A DNA stretch of 64,000 bases. Origin: Mixophyes australis. Its lineage: Eukaryota > Chordata > Amphibia > Anura > Limnodynastidae. The stretch is from the NCBI GenBank assembly GCA_036250195.1, contig JAVHZZ010000006.1, positions 170,768,424 through 170,832,423 on the forward strand, in the 5' to 3' direction. This document shows, piece by piece, positions 13,551-26,787 of the stretch. A program made the translations under genes and the position numbers. The notes beneath the pieces were generated by a model that had not been told where the DNA came from, did no database searches, and saw only the letters and a list, made by a program, of their open reading frames with translations. How positions within the stretch are numbered: position 1 is the stretch's first letter; each line of letters begins with the position of its first letter.

Positions 13551-15248
13551 ATGAATTGAATCATGAATCATGAATCATGAATTGAATCATGAATCATGAA
13601 TTGAATCATGAATCATGAATTGAATCATGAATCATGAATCATGAATTGAATCATGAATCATGAATTAAATCATGAATTGAATCATGAATTGAATCATGAA
13701 TCATGAATTGAATCATGAATCATGAATTGAATCATGAATCATGAATTGAATCATGAATCATGAATTGAATCATGAATTGAATCATGAATCATAAATTGAA
13801 TCATGAATCATGAATTGAATCATGAATCATGAATTGAATCATGAATCATGAATCATGAATTGAATCATGAATCATGAAATGAATCATGAATTGAATCATG
13901 AGTCATGAATTGAATCATGAATTGAATCATGAATCATGAATCATGAAATGAATCATGAATTGAATCATGAGTCATGAATTGAATCAAGAATCATGAATTG
14001 AATCATGAATCATGAATTGAATCATGAGTCATGAATTGAATCAAGAATCATGAATTGAATCATGAATCATGAATTGAATCATGAATCATGAATTATGATT
14101 TGAATCATTAATCATGAATTGAATCATATATTGAATCATGAATTGAATCATGAATCATGAATCATGAATTGAATCATGAATCATGAATTGAATCATATAT
14201 TGAATCATGAATTGAATCATGAATCATGAATCATGAATTGAATCATGAATCATGAATTGAATCATGAATAATAAATCATGAATCATGAATCATGAATTGA
14301 ATCATGAATCATGAATTGAATCATGAATCATGAATCATGAATTGAATCATGAATCATGAATCATGAATTGAATCATGAATCATGAATTGAATCATAAATC
14401 ATGAATTATGATTTGAATCATGAATCATGAATTGAATCATAAATTGAATCATGAATCATGAATTGAATCATGAATCATGAATCATGAATTGAATCATGAA
14501 TCATGAATTGAATCATGAATCATGAATTGAATCATGAATGATGAATCATGAATTGAATCATGAATCATGAATTGAATCATGAATTGAATCATGAATCATA
14601 AATTGAATCATGAATCATGAATCATGATTAATGAAATGAATCATGAATTGAATCATGTATCATGAATCATGAATTGAATCATGAATCATGAATTGAATCA
14701 TGAATTAAATCATGAATCATGAATTGAATCATGAATCATGAATTGAATCATGAATCATGAATTGAATCATGAATTGAATCATGAATCATGAATTGAATCA
14801 TGAATCATGAATCATGAATTGAATCATGAATTGAATCATGATTCACGAGTCATGAATTGAATCATGAATCATGAATTGAATCATGAATTATGAATTGAAT
14901 CATGAATCATGAATTGAATCATGAATTGAATCATGATTCACGAATCATGAATTGAATCATGAATCATGAATTGAATCATGAATTATGATTTGAATCATGA
15001 ATCATGAATTGAATCATGAATCATGAATCATGAATCATGAATTGAATCATGAATCATGAATTGAATCATAAATCATGAATTATGATTTGAATCATGAATC
15101 ATGAATTGAATCATAAATTGAATCATGAATCATGAATTGAATCATGAATCATGAATCATGAATTGAATCATGAATCATGAATTGAATCATGAATGATGAA
15201 TCATGAATTAAATCATGAATCATGAATTGAATCATGAATTGAATCATG

Positions 15249-16472
15249 AATCATGAATCATGAATTGAATCATGAATCATGAATTATGATTTGAATCATT
15301 AATCATGAATTGATTCATATATTGAATCATGAATTATGAATTGAATCATGAATCATGAATCATGAATTGAATCATGAATCATGAATTAAATCATGAATCA
15401 TGAATCATTAATTAAATCATGAATCATGAATTATTATTTGAATCATTAATCATGAATTGAATCATATATTGAATCATGAATCATGAATTGAATCATGAAT
15501 CATGAATCATGAATTTAATCATGAATCATGAATTGCATCATGAATCATGAATTGAATCATGAATCATGAACTGAATCATGAATCATGAATCATGAATTGA
15601 ATCATGAATCATGAATTGAATCATAAATTAAATCATGAATCATGAATCATGAATCATGAATTGAATCATGAATCATGAATCATGAATCATGAATCGAATC
15701 ATGATTCATGAATCGAATCATGATTCATGAATCTAATCATGATTCATGAATCGAATCATGAATCGAATCATGAATCATGAATTGAATCATGAATCGATTC
15801 ATGAATCATGAATCATGAATCGAATCATGATTTATGAATCATGAATTGAATCATGATTCATGAATCATGAATCATGAATCGAACCATGATTTATTTATCA
15901 TGAATCATGAATTGAATCATAATTCATGAATCATGAATCATGAATCATGATTTATGAATTGAATCATGAATCATGAATTGAATCATGAATCATGAATTGA
16001 ATCATGAATCATGAATCATGAATTGAATCATGAATCATGAATTAAATCATGAATTGAATCATGAATTGAATCATGAATCATGAATTGAATCATGAATCAT
16101 GAATTGAATCATGAATTGAATCATGAATCATAAATTGAATCATAAATCATGAATTGAATCATGAATCATGAATCATGAATTGAATCATGAATCATTAATC
16201 ATGAAATGAATCATGAATTGAATCATGAGTCATGAATTGAATCAAGAATCATGAATTGAATCATGAATCATGAATTGAATCATGAGTCATGAATTGAATC
16301 AAGAATCATGAATTGAATCATGAATCATGAATTGAATCATGAATCATGAATTATGATTTGAATCATTAATCATGAATTGAATCATATATTGAATCATGAA
16401 TTGAATCATGAATCATGAATCATGAATTGAATCATGAATCATGAATTGAATCATATATTGAATCATGAATTG
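15249..16472. repeat. 1,224-bp tandem duplication, copy 1
   Basis: Every marker checked in this stretch recurs exactly 1,224 bp later: GAATTATGATTTG at 15,281 and 16,505, the private TTATTATTTG variant near 15,432 and 16,656, the AATCG cluster at 15,661 and 16,885, the hairpin element at 15,881 and 17,105, and GAGTCATG further on. It contains most of the markers of the 2.45-kb unit but skips about 1.2 kb of it, so it may derive from a shortened unit. Confidence 0.85.
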
Positions 16473-17709
16473 AATCATGAATCATGAATTGAATCATGAA
16501 TCATGAATTATGATTTGAATCATTAATCATGAATTGATTCATATATTGAATCATGAATTATGAATTGAATCATGAATCATGAATCATGAATTGAATCATG
16601 AATCATGAATTAAATCATGAATCATGAATCATTAATTAAATCATGAATCATGAATTATTATTTGAATCATTAATCATGAATTGAATCATATATTGAATCA
16701 TGAATCATGAATTGAATCATGAATCATGAATCATGAATTTAATCATGAATCATGAATTGCATCATGAATCATGAATTGAATCATGAATCATGAACTGAAT
16801 CATGAATCATGAATCATGAATTGAATCATGAATCATGAATTGAATCATAAATTAAATCATGAATCATGAATCATGAATCATGAATTGAATCATGAATCAT
16901 GAATCATGAATCATGAATCGAATCATGATTCATGAATCGAATCATGATTCATGAATCTAATCATGATTCATGAATCGAATCATGAATCGAATCATGAATC
17001 ATGAATTGAATCATGAATCGATTCATGAATCATGAATCATGAATCGAATCATGATTTATGAATCATGAATTGAATCATGATTCATGAATCATGAATCATG
17101 AATCGAACCATGATTTATTTATCATGAATCATGAATTGAATCATAATTCATGAATCATGAATCATGAATCATGATTTATGAATTGAATCATGAATCATGA
17201 ATTGAATCATGAATCATGAATTGAATCATGAATCATGAATCATGAATTGAATCATGAATCATGAATTAAATCATGAATTGAATCATGAATTGAATCATGA
17301 ATCATGAATTGAATCATGAATAATGAATTGAATCATGAATTGAATCATGAATCATAAATTGAATCATAAATCATGAATTGAATCATGAATCATGAATCAT
17401 GAATTGAATCATGAATCATGAATCATGAAATGAATCATGAATTGAATCATGAGTCATGAATTGAATCAAGAATCATGAATTGAATCATGAATCATGAATT
17501 GAATCATGAGTCATGAATTGAATCAAGAATCATGAATTGAATCATGAATCATGAATTGAATCATGAATCATGAATTATGATTTGAATCATTAATCATGAA
17601 TTGAATCATATATTGAATCATGAATTGAATCATGAATCATGAATCATGAATTGAATCATGAATCATGAATTGAATCATATATTGAATCATGAATTGAATC
17701 ATGAATCAT
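16473..17709. repeat. 1,224-bp tandem duplication, copy 2
   Basis: Adjacent copy of 15,249-16,472 at a constant 1,224-bp offset. The only clear difference I noticed is an AATAATG word near 17,320 where copy 1 has AATCATG. The match to the following register ends near 17,710, where an extra 7-mer appears. A constant offset over 1.2 kb with so few changes implies a recent event. Confidence 0.83.
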
Positions 17710-20700
17710 GAATCATGAATTGAATCATGAATCATGAATTGAATCATGAATAATAAATCATGAATCATGAATCATGAATTGAATCATGAATCATGAATTG
17801 AATCATGAATCATGAATCATGAATCATGAATTGAATCATGAATCATGAATTGAATCATAAATCATGAATTATGATTTGAATCATGAATCATGAATTGAAT
17901 CATAAATTGAATCATGAATTGAATCATGAATCATGAATCATGAATTGAATCATGAATCATGAATTGAATCATGAATGATGAATCATGAATTGAATCATGA
18001 ATCATGAATTGAATCATGAATTGAATCATGAATCATAAATTGAATCATGAATCATGAATTGAATCATGAATCATGATTAATGAAATGAATCATGAATTGA
18101 ATCATGTATCATGAATCATGAATTGAATCATGAATCATGAATTGAATCATGAATTAAATCATGAATCATGAATTGAATCATGAATCATGAATTGAATCAT
18201 GAATCATGAATTGAATCATGAATTGAATCATGAATCATGAATTGAATCATGAATCATGAATCATGAATTGAATCATGATTCACGAGTCATGAATTGAATC
18301 ATGAATCATGAATTGAATCATGAATTATGAATTGAATCATGAATCATGAATTGAATCATGAATTGAATCATGAATTGAATCATGATTCACGAATCATGAA
18401 TTGAATCATGAATCATGAATTGAATTATGATTTGAATCATGAATCATGAATTGAATCATGAATCATGAATCATGAATCATGAATTGAATCATGAATCATG
18501 AATTGAATCATAAATCATGAATTATGATTTGAATCATGAATCATGAATTGAATCATAAATTGAATCATGAATCATGAATTGAATCATGAATCATGAATCA
18601 TGAATTGAATCATGAATCATGAATTGAATCATGAATGATGAATCATGAATTAAATCATGAATCATGAATTGAATCATGAATTGAATCATGAATCATGAAT
18701 CATGAATTGAATCATGAATCATGAATTATGATTTGAATCATTAATCATGAATTGATTCATATATTGAATCATGAATTATGAATTGAATCATGAATCATGA
18801 ATCATGAATTGAATCATGAATCATGAATTAAATCATGAATCATGAATTAAATCATGAATCATGAATTATGATTTGAATCATTAATCATGAATTGAATCAT
18901 ATATTGAATCATGAATCATGAATTGAATCATGAATCATGAATCATGAATTGAATCATGAATCATGAATTGAATCATGAATCATGAATCATGAATTGAATC
19001 ATGAATCATGAACTGAATCATGAATCATGAATCATGAATTGAATCATGAATCATGAATTGAATCATGAATTAAATCATGAATCATGAATTGAATCATGAA
19101 TCATGAATTGAATCATGAATCATGAATTGAATCATGAATTGAATCATGATTCACGAATCATGAATTGAATCATGAATCATGAATTGAATCATGAATTATG
19201 AATGGAATCATGAATCATGAATTGAATCATGAATTAAATCATGAATCATGAATTGAATCATGAATCATGAATCATGAAATGAATCATGAATCATGAAATA
19301 AATCATGATTCATGAATTAAATCATTATTTGAATCATGAATCATGAATCATGAATCGAATCATAATTCATGAAAATCATGAATTGAATCATGATTTATGA
19401 ATCATGAATCAAGAATTGAATCATGATTCATGAATCATGAATCATGAATCGAATCATGATTCATGAATAATGAATCATGAATCGAATCATAAATCATGAA
19501 TTGAATCATAAATCATGAATCATTAAATGAATCATGAATTAAATCATTAATCATGAATTGAATCATGAATCATGAATTGAATCATGAATCATGAATTGAA
19601 TCATGAGTCATGAATTGAATCATGAATCATGAATTGAATCATGAATCATAAATCATGAATCATGAATCATGAATCATGAATTGAATCATGAATCATGAAT
19701 TGAATCATGAATCATGAATCATGAATCATGAATTGAATCATGAATCATTAATTGAATCATAAATCATGAATTATAATTTGAATCATGAATCATGAATTGA
19801 ATCATAAATTGAATCATGAATCATGAATTGAATCATGAATCATGAATCATGAATTGAATCATGAATCATGAATTGAATCATGAATCATGAATTGAATCAT
19901 GAATTGAATCATGAATCATGAATTGAATCATGATTCATGAATCATGAATCATGAATCGAACCATGATTTATTTATCATGAATCATGAATTGAATCATGAT
20001 TCATGAATCATGAATCATGAATCATGATTTATGAATTGAATCATGAATCATGAATTGAATCATGAATCATGAATTGAATCATGAATCATGAATCATGAAT
20101 TGAATCATGAATCATGAATTAAATCATGAATTGAATCATGAATTGAATCATGAATCATGAATTGAATCATGAATCATGAATTGAATCATGAATCATGAAT
20201 TGAATCATGAATTGAATCATGAATCATAAATTGAATCATGAATCATGAATTGAATCATGAATCATGAATTGAATCATGAATCATGAATCATGAATTGAAT
20301 CATGAATCATGAATCATGAAATGAATCATGAATTGAATCATGAGTCATGAATTGAATCAAGAATCATGAATTGAATCATGAATCATGAATTGAATCATGA
20401 GTCATGAATTGAATCAAGAATCATGAATTGAATCATGAATCATGAATTGAATCATGAATCATGAATTATGATTTGAATCATTAATCATGAATTGAATCAT
20501 ATATTGAATCATGAATTGAATCATGAATCATGAATCATGAATTGAATCATGAATCATGAATTGAATCATGAATAATAAATCATGAATCATGAATCATGAA
20601 TTGAATCATGAATCATGAATTGAATCATGAATCATGAATCATGAATCATGAATTGAATCATGAAACATGAATTGAATCATAAATCATGAATTATGATTTG

Positions 20701-22018
20701 AATCATGAATCATGAATTGAATCATAAATTGAATCATGAATCATGAATTGAATCATGAATCATGAATCATGAATTGAATCATGAATCATGAATTGAATCA
20801 TGAATCATGAATTGAATCATGAATCATGAATTGAATCATGAATTGAATCATGAATCATAAATTGAATCATGAATCATGAATTGAATCATGAATCATGAAT
20901 CATGATTAATGAAATGAATCATGAATTGAATCATGTATCATGAATCATGAATTGAATCATGAATCATGAATTGAATCATGAATTAAATCATGAATCATGA
21001 ATTGAATCATGAATCATGAATTGAATCATAATACATGAATTGAATCATGAATTGAATCATGAATCATGAATTGAATCATGAATCATGAATCATGAATTGA
21101 ATCATGAATTGAATCATGATTCACGAGTCATGAATTGAATCATGAATTATGAATTGAATCATGAATTATGAATTGAATCATGAATCATGAATTGAATCAT
21201 GAATTGAATCATGAATTGAATCATGATTCACGAATCATGAATTGAATCATGAATCATGAATTGAATCATGAATTATGATTTGAATCATGAATCATAAATT
21301 GAATCATGAATCATGAATCATGAATCATGAATTGAATCATGAATCGTGAATTGAATCATAAATCATGAATTATGATTTGAATCATGAATCATGAATTGAA
21401 TCATAAATTGAATCATGAATCATGAATTGAATCATGAATCATGAATTGAATCATGAATCATGAATTGAATCATGAATGATGAATCATGAATTAAATCATG
21501 AATCATGAATTGAATCATGAATTGAATCATGAATCATGAATCATGAATTGAATCATGAATCATGAATTATGATTTGAATCATTAATCATGAATTGATTCA
21601 TATATTGAATCATGAATTATGAATTGAATCATGAATCATGAATCATGAATTGAATCATGAATCATGAATTAAATCATGAATCATGAATCATGAATTAAAT
21701 CATGAATCATGAATTATGATTTGAATCATTAATCATGAATTGAATCATATATTGAATCATGAATCATGAATTGAATCATGAATCATGAATCATGAATTGA
21801 ATCATGAATCATGAATTGAATCATGAATCATGAATCATGAATTGAATCATGAATCATGAACTGAATCATGAATCATGAATCATGAATTGAATCATGAATC
21901 ATGAATTGAATCATGAATTAAATCATGAATCATGAATTAAATCATGAATCATGAATTGAAGCATGAATCATGAATTGAATCATGAATCATGAATTGAATC
22001 ATGAATCATGAATTGAAT
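17710..22018. repeat. AATTG-dominated array with 2.8-3.4-kb higher-order spacing
   Basis: The stretch carries the same ordered markers as the neighbouring units: GATTCACGAGTC at 18,277 and 21,118, the hairpin element at 19,958, GAAAATCATG at 19,371 (recurring at 22,257), TATATTG words, and GATTAATGAAATG. Marker spacing is 2,841-2,886 bp here, unlike 2,446 bp to the left and 3,258 bp to the right, so copies differ in length by whole-word insertions and deletions. I see no non-satellite sequence. Confidence 0.75.
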
Positions 22019-23039
22019 CATGAATTGAATCATGATTCACGAATCATGAATTGAATCATGAATCATGAATTGAATCATGAATTATGAATGGAATCATGAA
22101 TCATGAATTGAATCATGAATTAAATCATGAATCATGAATTGAATCATGAATCATGAATCATGAAATGAATCATGAATCATGAAATAAATCATGATTCATG
22201 AATTAAATCATTATTTGAATCATGAATCATGAATCATGAATCGAATCATAATTCATGAAAATCATGAATTGAATCATGATTTATGAATCATGAATCAAGA
22301 ATTGAATCATGATTCATGAATCATGAATCGAATCATGATTCATGAATAATGAATCATGAATCGAATCATAAATCATGAATTGAATCATAAATCATGAATC
22401 ATTAAATGAATCATGAATTAAATCATTAATCATGAATTGAATCATGAATCATGAATTGAATCATGAATCATGAATTGAATCATGAGTCATGAATTGAATC
22501 ATGAATCATGAATTGAATCATGAATCATAAATCATGAATCATGAATCATGAATCATGAATTGAATCATGAATCATGAATTGAATCATGAATCATGAATCA
22601 TGAATTGAATCATGAATCATTAACTGAATCATAAATCATGAATTATGATTTGAATCATGAATTGAATCATAAATTGAATCATGAATCATGAATTGAATCA
22701 TGAATCATGAATCATGAATTGAATCATGAATCATGAATTGAATCATGAATGATGAATCATGAATTGAATCATGAATCATGAATTGAATCATGAATTGAAT
22801 CATGAATCATGAATTGAATCATGAATGATGAATCATGAATTGAATCATAAATCATGAATTGAATTATAAATCATGAATCATTAAATGAATTATGAATTGA
22901 ATCATGAATCATGAATTAAATCATGAATCATGAATTTAATCATGAATTATGAATTGAATCATGAATCATGAATTTAATCATGAATCATGAATTGAATCAT
23001 GAATCATGAATCATGATTAATGAAATGAATCATGAATTG

Positions 23040-23275
23040 AATCATGTATCATGAATCATGAATTGAATCATGAATCATGAATTAAATCATGAATCATGAA
23101 TCATGAATCAAATCATGAATTGAATCATGAATCATAAATCATGAATCATGAATTGAATCATGTATCATGAATCATGAATTGAATCATGAATCATGAATTA
23201 AATCATGAATCATGAATCATGAATCAAATCATGAATTGAATCATGAATCATAAATCATGAATCATGAATTGAATC
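23040..23275. repeat. 116-bp tandem duplication
   Basis: A segment starting at GTATCATG (23,046) recurs from 23,162 with the same word order, including AATTA, AATCA and ATAAATC variants. The same doublet is present 3,258 bp downstream (GTATCATG at 26,304 and 26,420), so the 116-bp duplication came before the 3,258-bp one. Confidence 0.8.
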
Positions 23276-24260
23276 ATGAATTGAATCATGAATCATGAAT
23301 TGAATCATGAATTGAATCATGAATCATAAATTGAATCATGAATCATGAATTGAATCATGAATCGATTCATGAATCATGAATCATGAATCGAATCATGATT
23401 TATGAATCATGAATTGAATCATGATTCATGAAACATGAATCGAACCATGATTTATTTATCATGAATCATGAATTGAATCATGATTCATGAATCATGAATC
23501 ATGAATCATGAATCATGAATTGAATCATGAATCATGAATTGAATCATGAATTGAATCATGAATCATAAATTGAATCATGAATCATGAATTGAATCATGAA
23601 TCATGAATTGAATCATGAATCATGAATTGAATCATGAATCATGAATCATGAAATGAATCATGAATTGAATCATGAGTCATGAATTGAATCAAGAATCATG
23701 AATTGAATCATGAGTCATGAATTGAATCAAGAATCATGAATTGAATCATGAATCATGAATTGAATCATGAATCATGAATTATGATTTGAATCATTAATCA
23801 TGAATTGAATCATATATTGAATCATGAATTGAATCATGAATCATGAATCATGAATTGAATCATGAATCATGAATCATGAATTGAATCATGAATCATGAAT
23901 TGAATCATGAATAATAAATCATGAATCATGAATCATGAATTGAATCATGAATCATGAATTGAATCATGAATCATGAATCATGAATCATGAATTGAATCAT
24001 GAAACATGAATTGAATCATAAATCATGAATTATGATTTGAATCATGAATCATGAATTGAATCATAAATTGAATCATGAATCATGAATTGAATCATGAATC
24101 ATGAATCATGAATTGAATCATGAATCATGAATTGAATCATGAATGATGAATCATGAATTGAATCATGAATCATGAATTGAATCATGAATTGAATCATGAA
24201 TCATAAATTGAATCATGAATCATGAATTGAATCATGAATCATGAATCATGATTAATGAAA

Positions 24261-24919
24261 TGAATCATGAATTGAATCATGTATCATGAATCATGAATTG
24301 AATCATGAATCATGAATTGAATCATGAATTAAATCATGAATCATGAATTGAATCATGAATCATGAATTGAATCATGAATCATGAATTGAATCATGAATTG
24401 AATCATGAATCATGAATTGAATCATGAATCATGAATCATGAATTGAATCATGAATTGAATCATGATTCACGAGTCATGAATTGAATCATGAATTATGAAT
24501 TGAATCATGAATTATGAATTGAATCATGAATCATGAATTGAATCATGAATTGAATCATGAATTGAATCATGATTCACGAATCATGAATTGAATCATGAAT
24601 CATGAATTGAATCATGTATCATGAATCATGAATTGAATCATGAATCATGAATTGAATCATGAATTAAATCATGAATCATGAATTGAATCATGAATCATGA
24701 ATTGAATCATGAATCATGAATTGAATCATGAATTGAATCATGAATCATGAATTGAATCATGAATCATGAATCATGAATTGAATCATGAATTGAATCATGA
24801 TTCACGAGTCATGAATTGAATCATGAATTATGAATTGAATCATGAATTATGAATTGAATCATGAATCATGAATTGAATCATGAATTGAATCATGAATTGA
24901 ATCATGATTCACGAATCAT
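24261..24919. repeat. 335-bp tandem duplication
   Basis: The segment from about 24,261 to 24,584 recurs from about 24,596 to 24,919 with a constant 335-bp offset. Markers are GTATCATG at 24,281 and 24,616 and GATTCACGAGTC at 24,464 and 24,799. After 24,919 the second copy passes directly into a TATATTG stretch where the first copy continues with AATTG words, so the right edge is sharp. Confidence 0.82.
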
Positions 24920-25134
24920 ATATTGAATCATGAATCATGAATTGAATCATGAATCATGAATCATGAATTGAATCATGAATCATGAATTGAATCATGAATC
25001 ATGAATCATGAATTGAATCATGAATCATGAACTGAATCATGAATCATGAATCATGAATTGAATCATGAATCATGAATTGAATCATGAATTAAATCATGAA
25101 TCATGAATTAAATCATGAATCATGAATTGAATCA

Positions 25135-25142
25135 TGATCATG
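25135..25142. other. Single aberrant word with a GATC, a two-base deletion in the 7-mer array
   Basis: At 25,131-25,142 the array reads ATCATGATCATG, so one 7-mer has lost its AA. This creates a GATC tetranucleotide at about 25,136-25,139. It is the only GATC I noticed in the window; the related unit 3.17-3.26 kb upstream has an intact word with a different variant (GCATG near 21,961). Confidence 0.7.
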
Positions 25143-25276
25143 AATTGAATCATGAATCATGAATTGAATCATGAATCATGAATTGAATCATGAATCATGA
25201 ATTGAATCATGAATCATGAATTGAATCATGAATCATGAATTGAATCATGAATTGAATCATGAATCATGAATTGAAT

Positions 25277-26787
25277 CATGAATTGAATCATGATTCACGA
25301 ATCATGAATTGAATCATGAATCATGAATTGAATCATGAATTATGAATGGAATCATGAATCATGAATTGAATCATGAATTAAATCATGAATCATGAATTGA
25401 ATCATGAATCATGAATCATGAAATGAATCATGAATCATGAAATAAATCATGATTCATGAATTAAATCATTATTTGAATCATGAATCATGAATCATGAATC
25501 GAATCATAATTCATGAAAATCATGAATTGAATCATGATTTATGAATCATGAATCAAGAATTGAATCATGATTCATGAATCATGAATCGAATCATGATTCA
25601 TGAATAATGAATCATGAATCGAATCATAAATCATGAATTGAATCATAAATCATGAATCATTAAATGAATCATGAATTAAATCATTAATCATGAATTGAAT
25701 CATGAATCATGAATTGAATCATGAATCATGAATTGAATCATGAGTCATGAATTGAATCATGAATCATGAATTGAATCATGAATCATAAATCATGAATCAT
25801 GAATCATGAATCATGAATTGAATCATGAATCATGAATTGAATCATGAATCATGAATCATGAATTGAATCATGAATCATTAATTGAATCATAAATCATGAA
25901 TTATGATTTGAATCATGAATTGAATCATAAATTGAATCATGAATCATGAATTGAATCATGAATCATGAATCATGAATTGAATCATGAATCATGAATTGAA
26001 TCATGAATGATGAATCATGAATTGAATCATGAATCATGAATTGAATCATGAATTGAATCATGAATCATGAATTGAATCATGAATGATGAATCATGAATTG
26101 AATCATAAATCATGAATTGAATTATAAATCATGAATCATTAAATGAATTATGAATTGAATCATGAATCATGAATTAAATCATGAATCATGAATTTAATCA
26201 TGAATTATGAATTGAATCATGAATCATGAATTTAATCATGAATCATGAATTGAATCATGAATCATGAATCATGATTAATGAAATGAATCATGAATTGAAT
26301 CATGTATCATGAATCATGAATTGAATCATGAATCATGAATTAAATCATGAATCATGAATCATGAATCAAATCATGAATTGAATCATGAATCATAAATCAT
26401 GAATCATGAATTGAATCATGTATCATGAATCATGAATTGAATCATGAATCATGAATTAAATCATGAATCATGAATCATGAATCAAATCATGAATTGAATC
26501 ATGAATCATAAATCATGAATCATGAATTGAATCATGAATTGAATCATGAATCATGAATTGAATCATGAATTGAATCATGAATCATAAATTGAATCATGAA
26601 TCATGAATTGAATCATGAATCGATTCATGAATCATGAATCATGAATCGAATCATGATTTATGAATCATGAATTGAATCATGATTCATGAAACATGAATCG
26701 AACCATGATTTATTTATCATGAATCATGAATTGAATCATGATTCATGAATCATGAATCATGAATCATGAATCATGAATTGAATCATG
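25277..26787. repeat. 3,258-bp higher-order unit, truncated copy 2
   Basis: Matches 22,019-23,529 at a constant 3,258-bp offset, including GAAAATCATG at 25,515, the nested 116-bp duplication at 26,304-26,535 and the hairpin element at 26,700. The match ends near 26,787, about 87 bp after the hairpin element, where a different block type with AATCG-rich words begins. This is the end of the AATTG-dominated domain. Confidence 0.8.

Larger units (their letters stand above)
22019..25276. repeat. 3,258-bp higher-order unit in the AATTG domain, copy 1
   Basis: Two widely spaced marker pairs give the same period: GAAAATCATG at 22,257 and 25,515, and the hairpin element at 23,442 and 26,700, both 3,258 bp apart. 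The intervening sequence, including the variant AAACATG just before the hairpin element, agrees between the copies where I compared them. The unit contains two smaller tandem duplications (116 bp and 335 bp). Confidence 0.8.
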
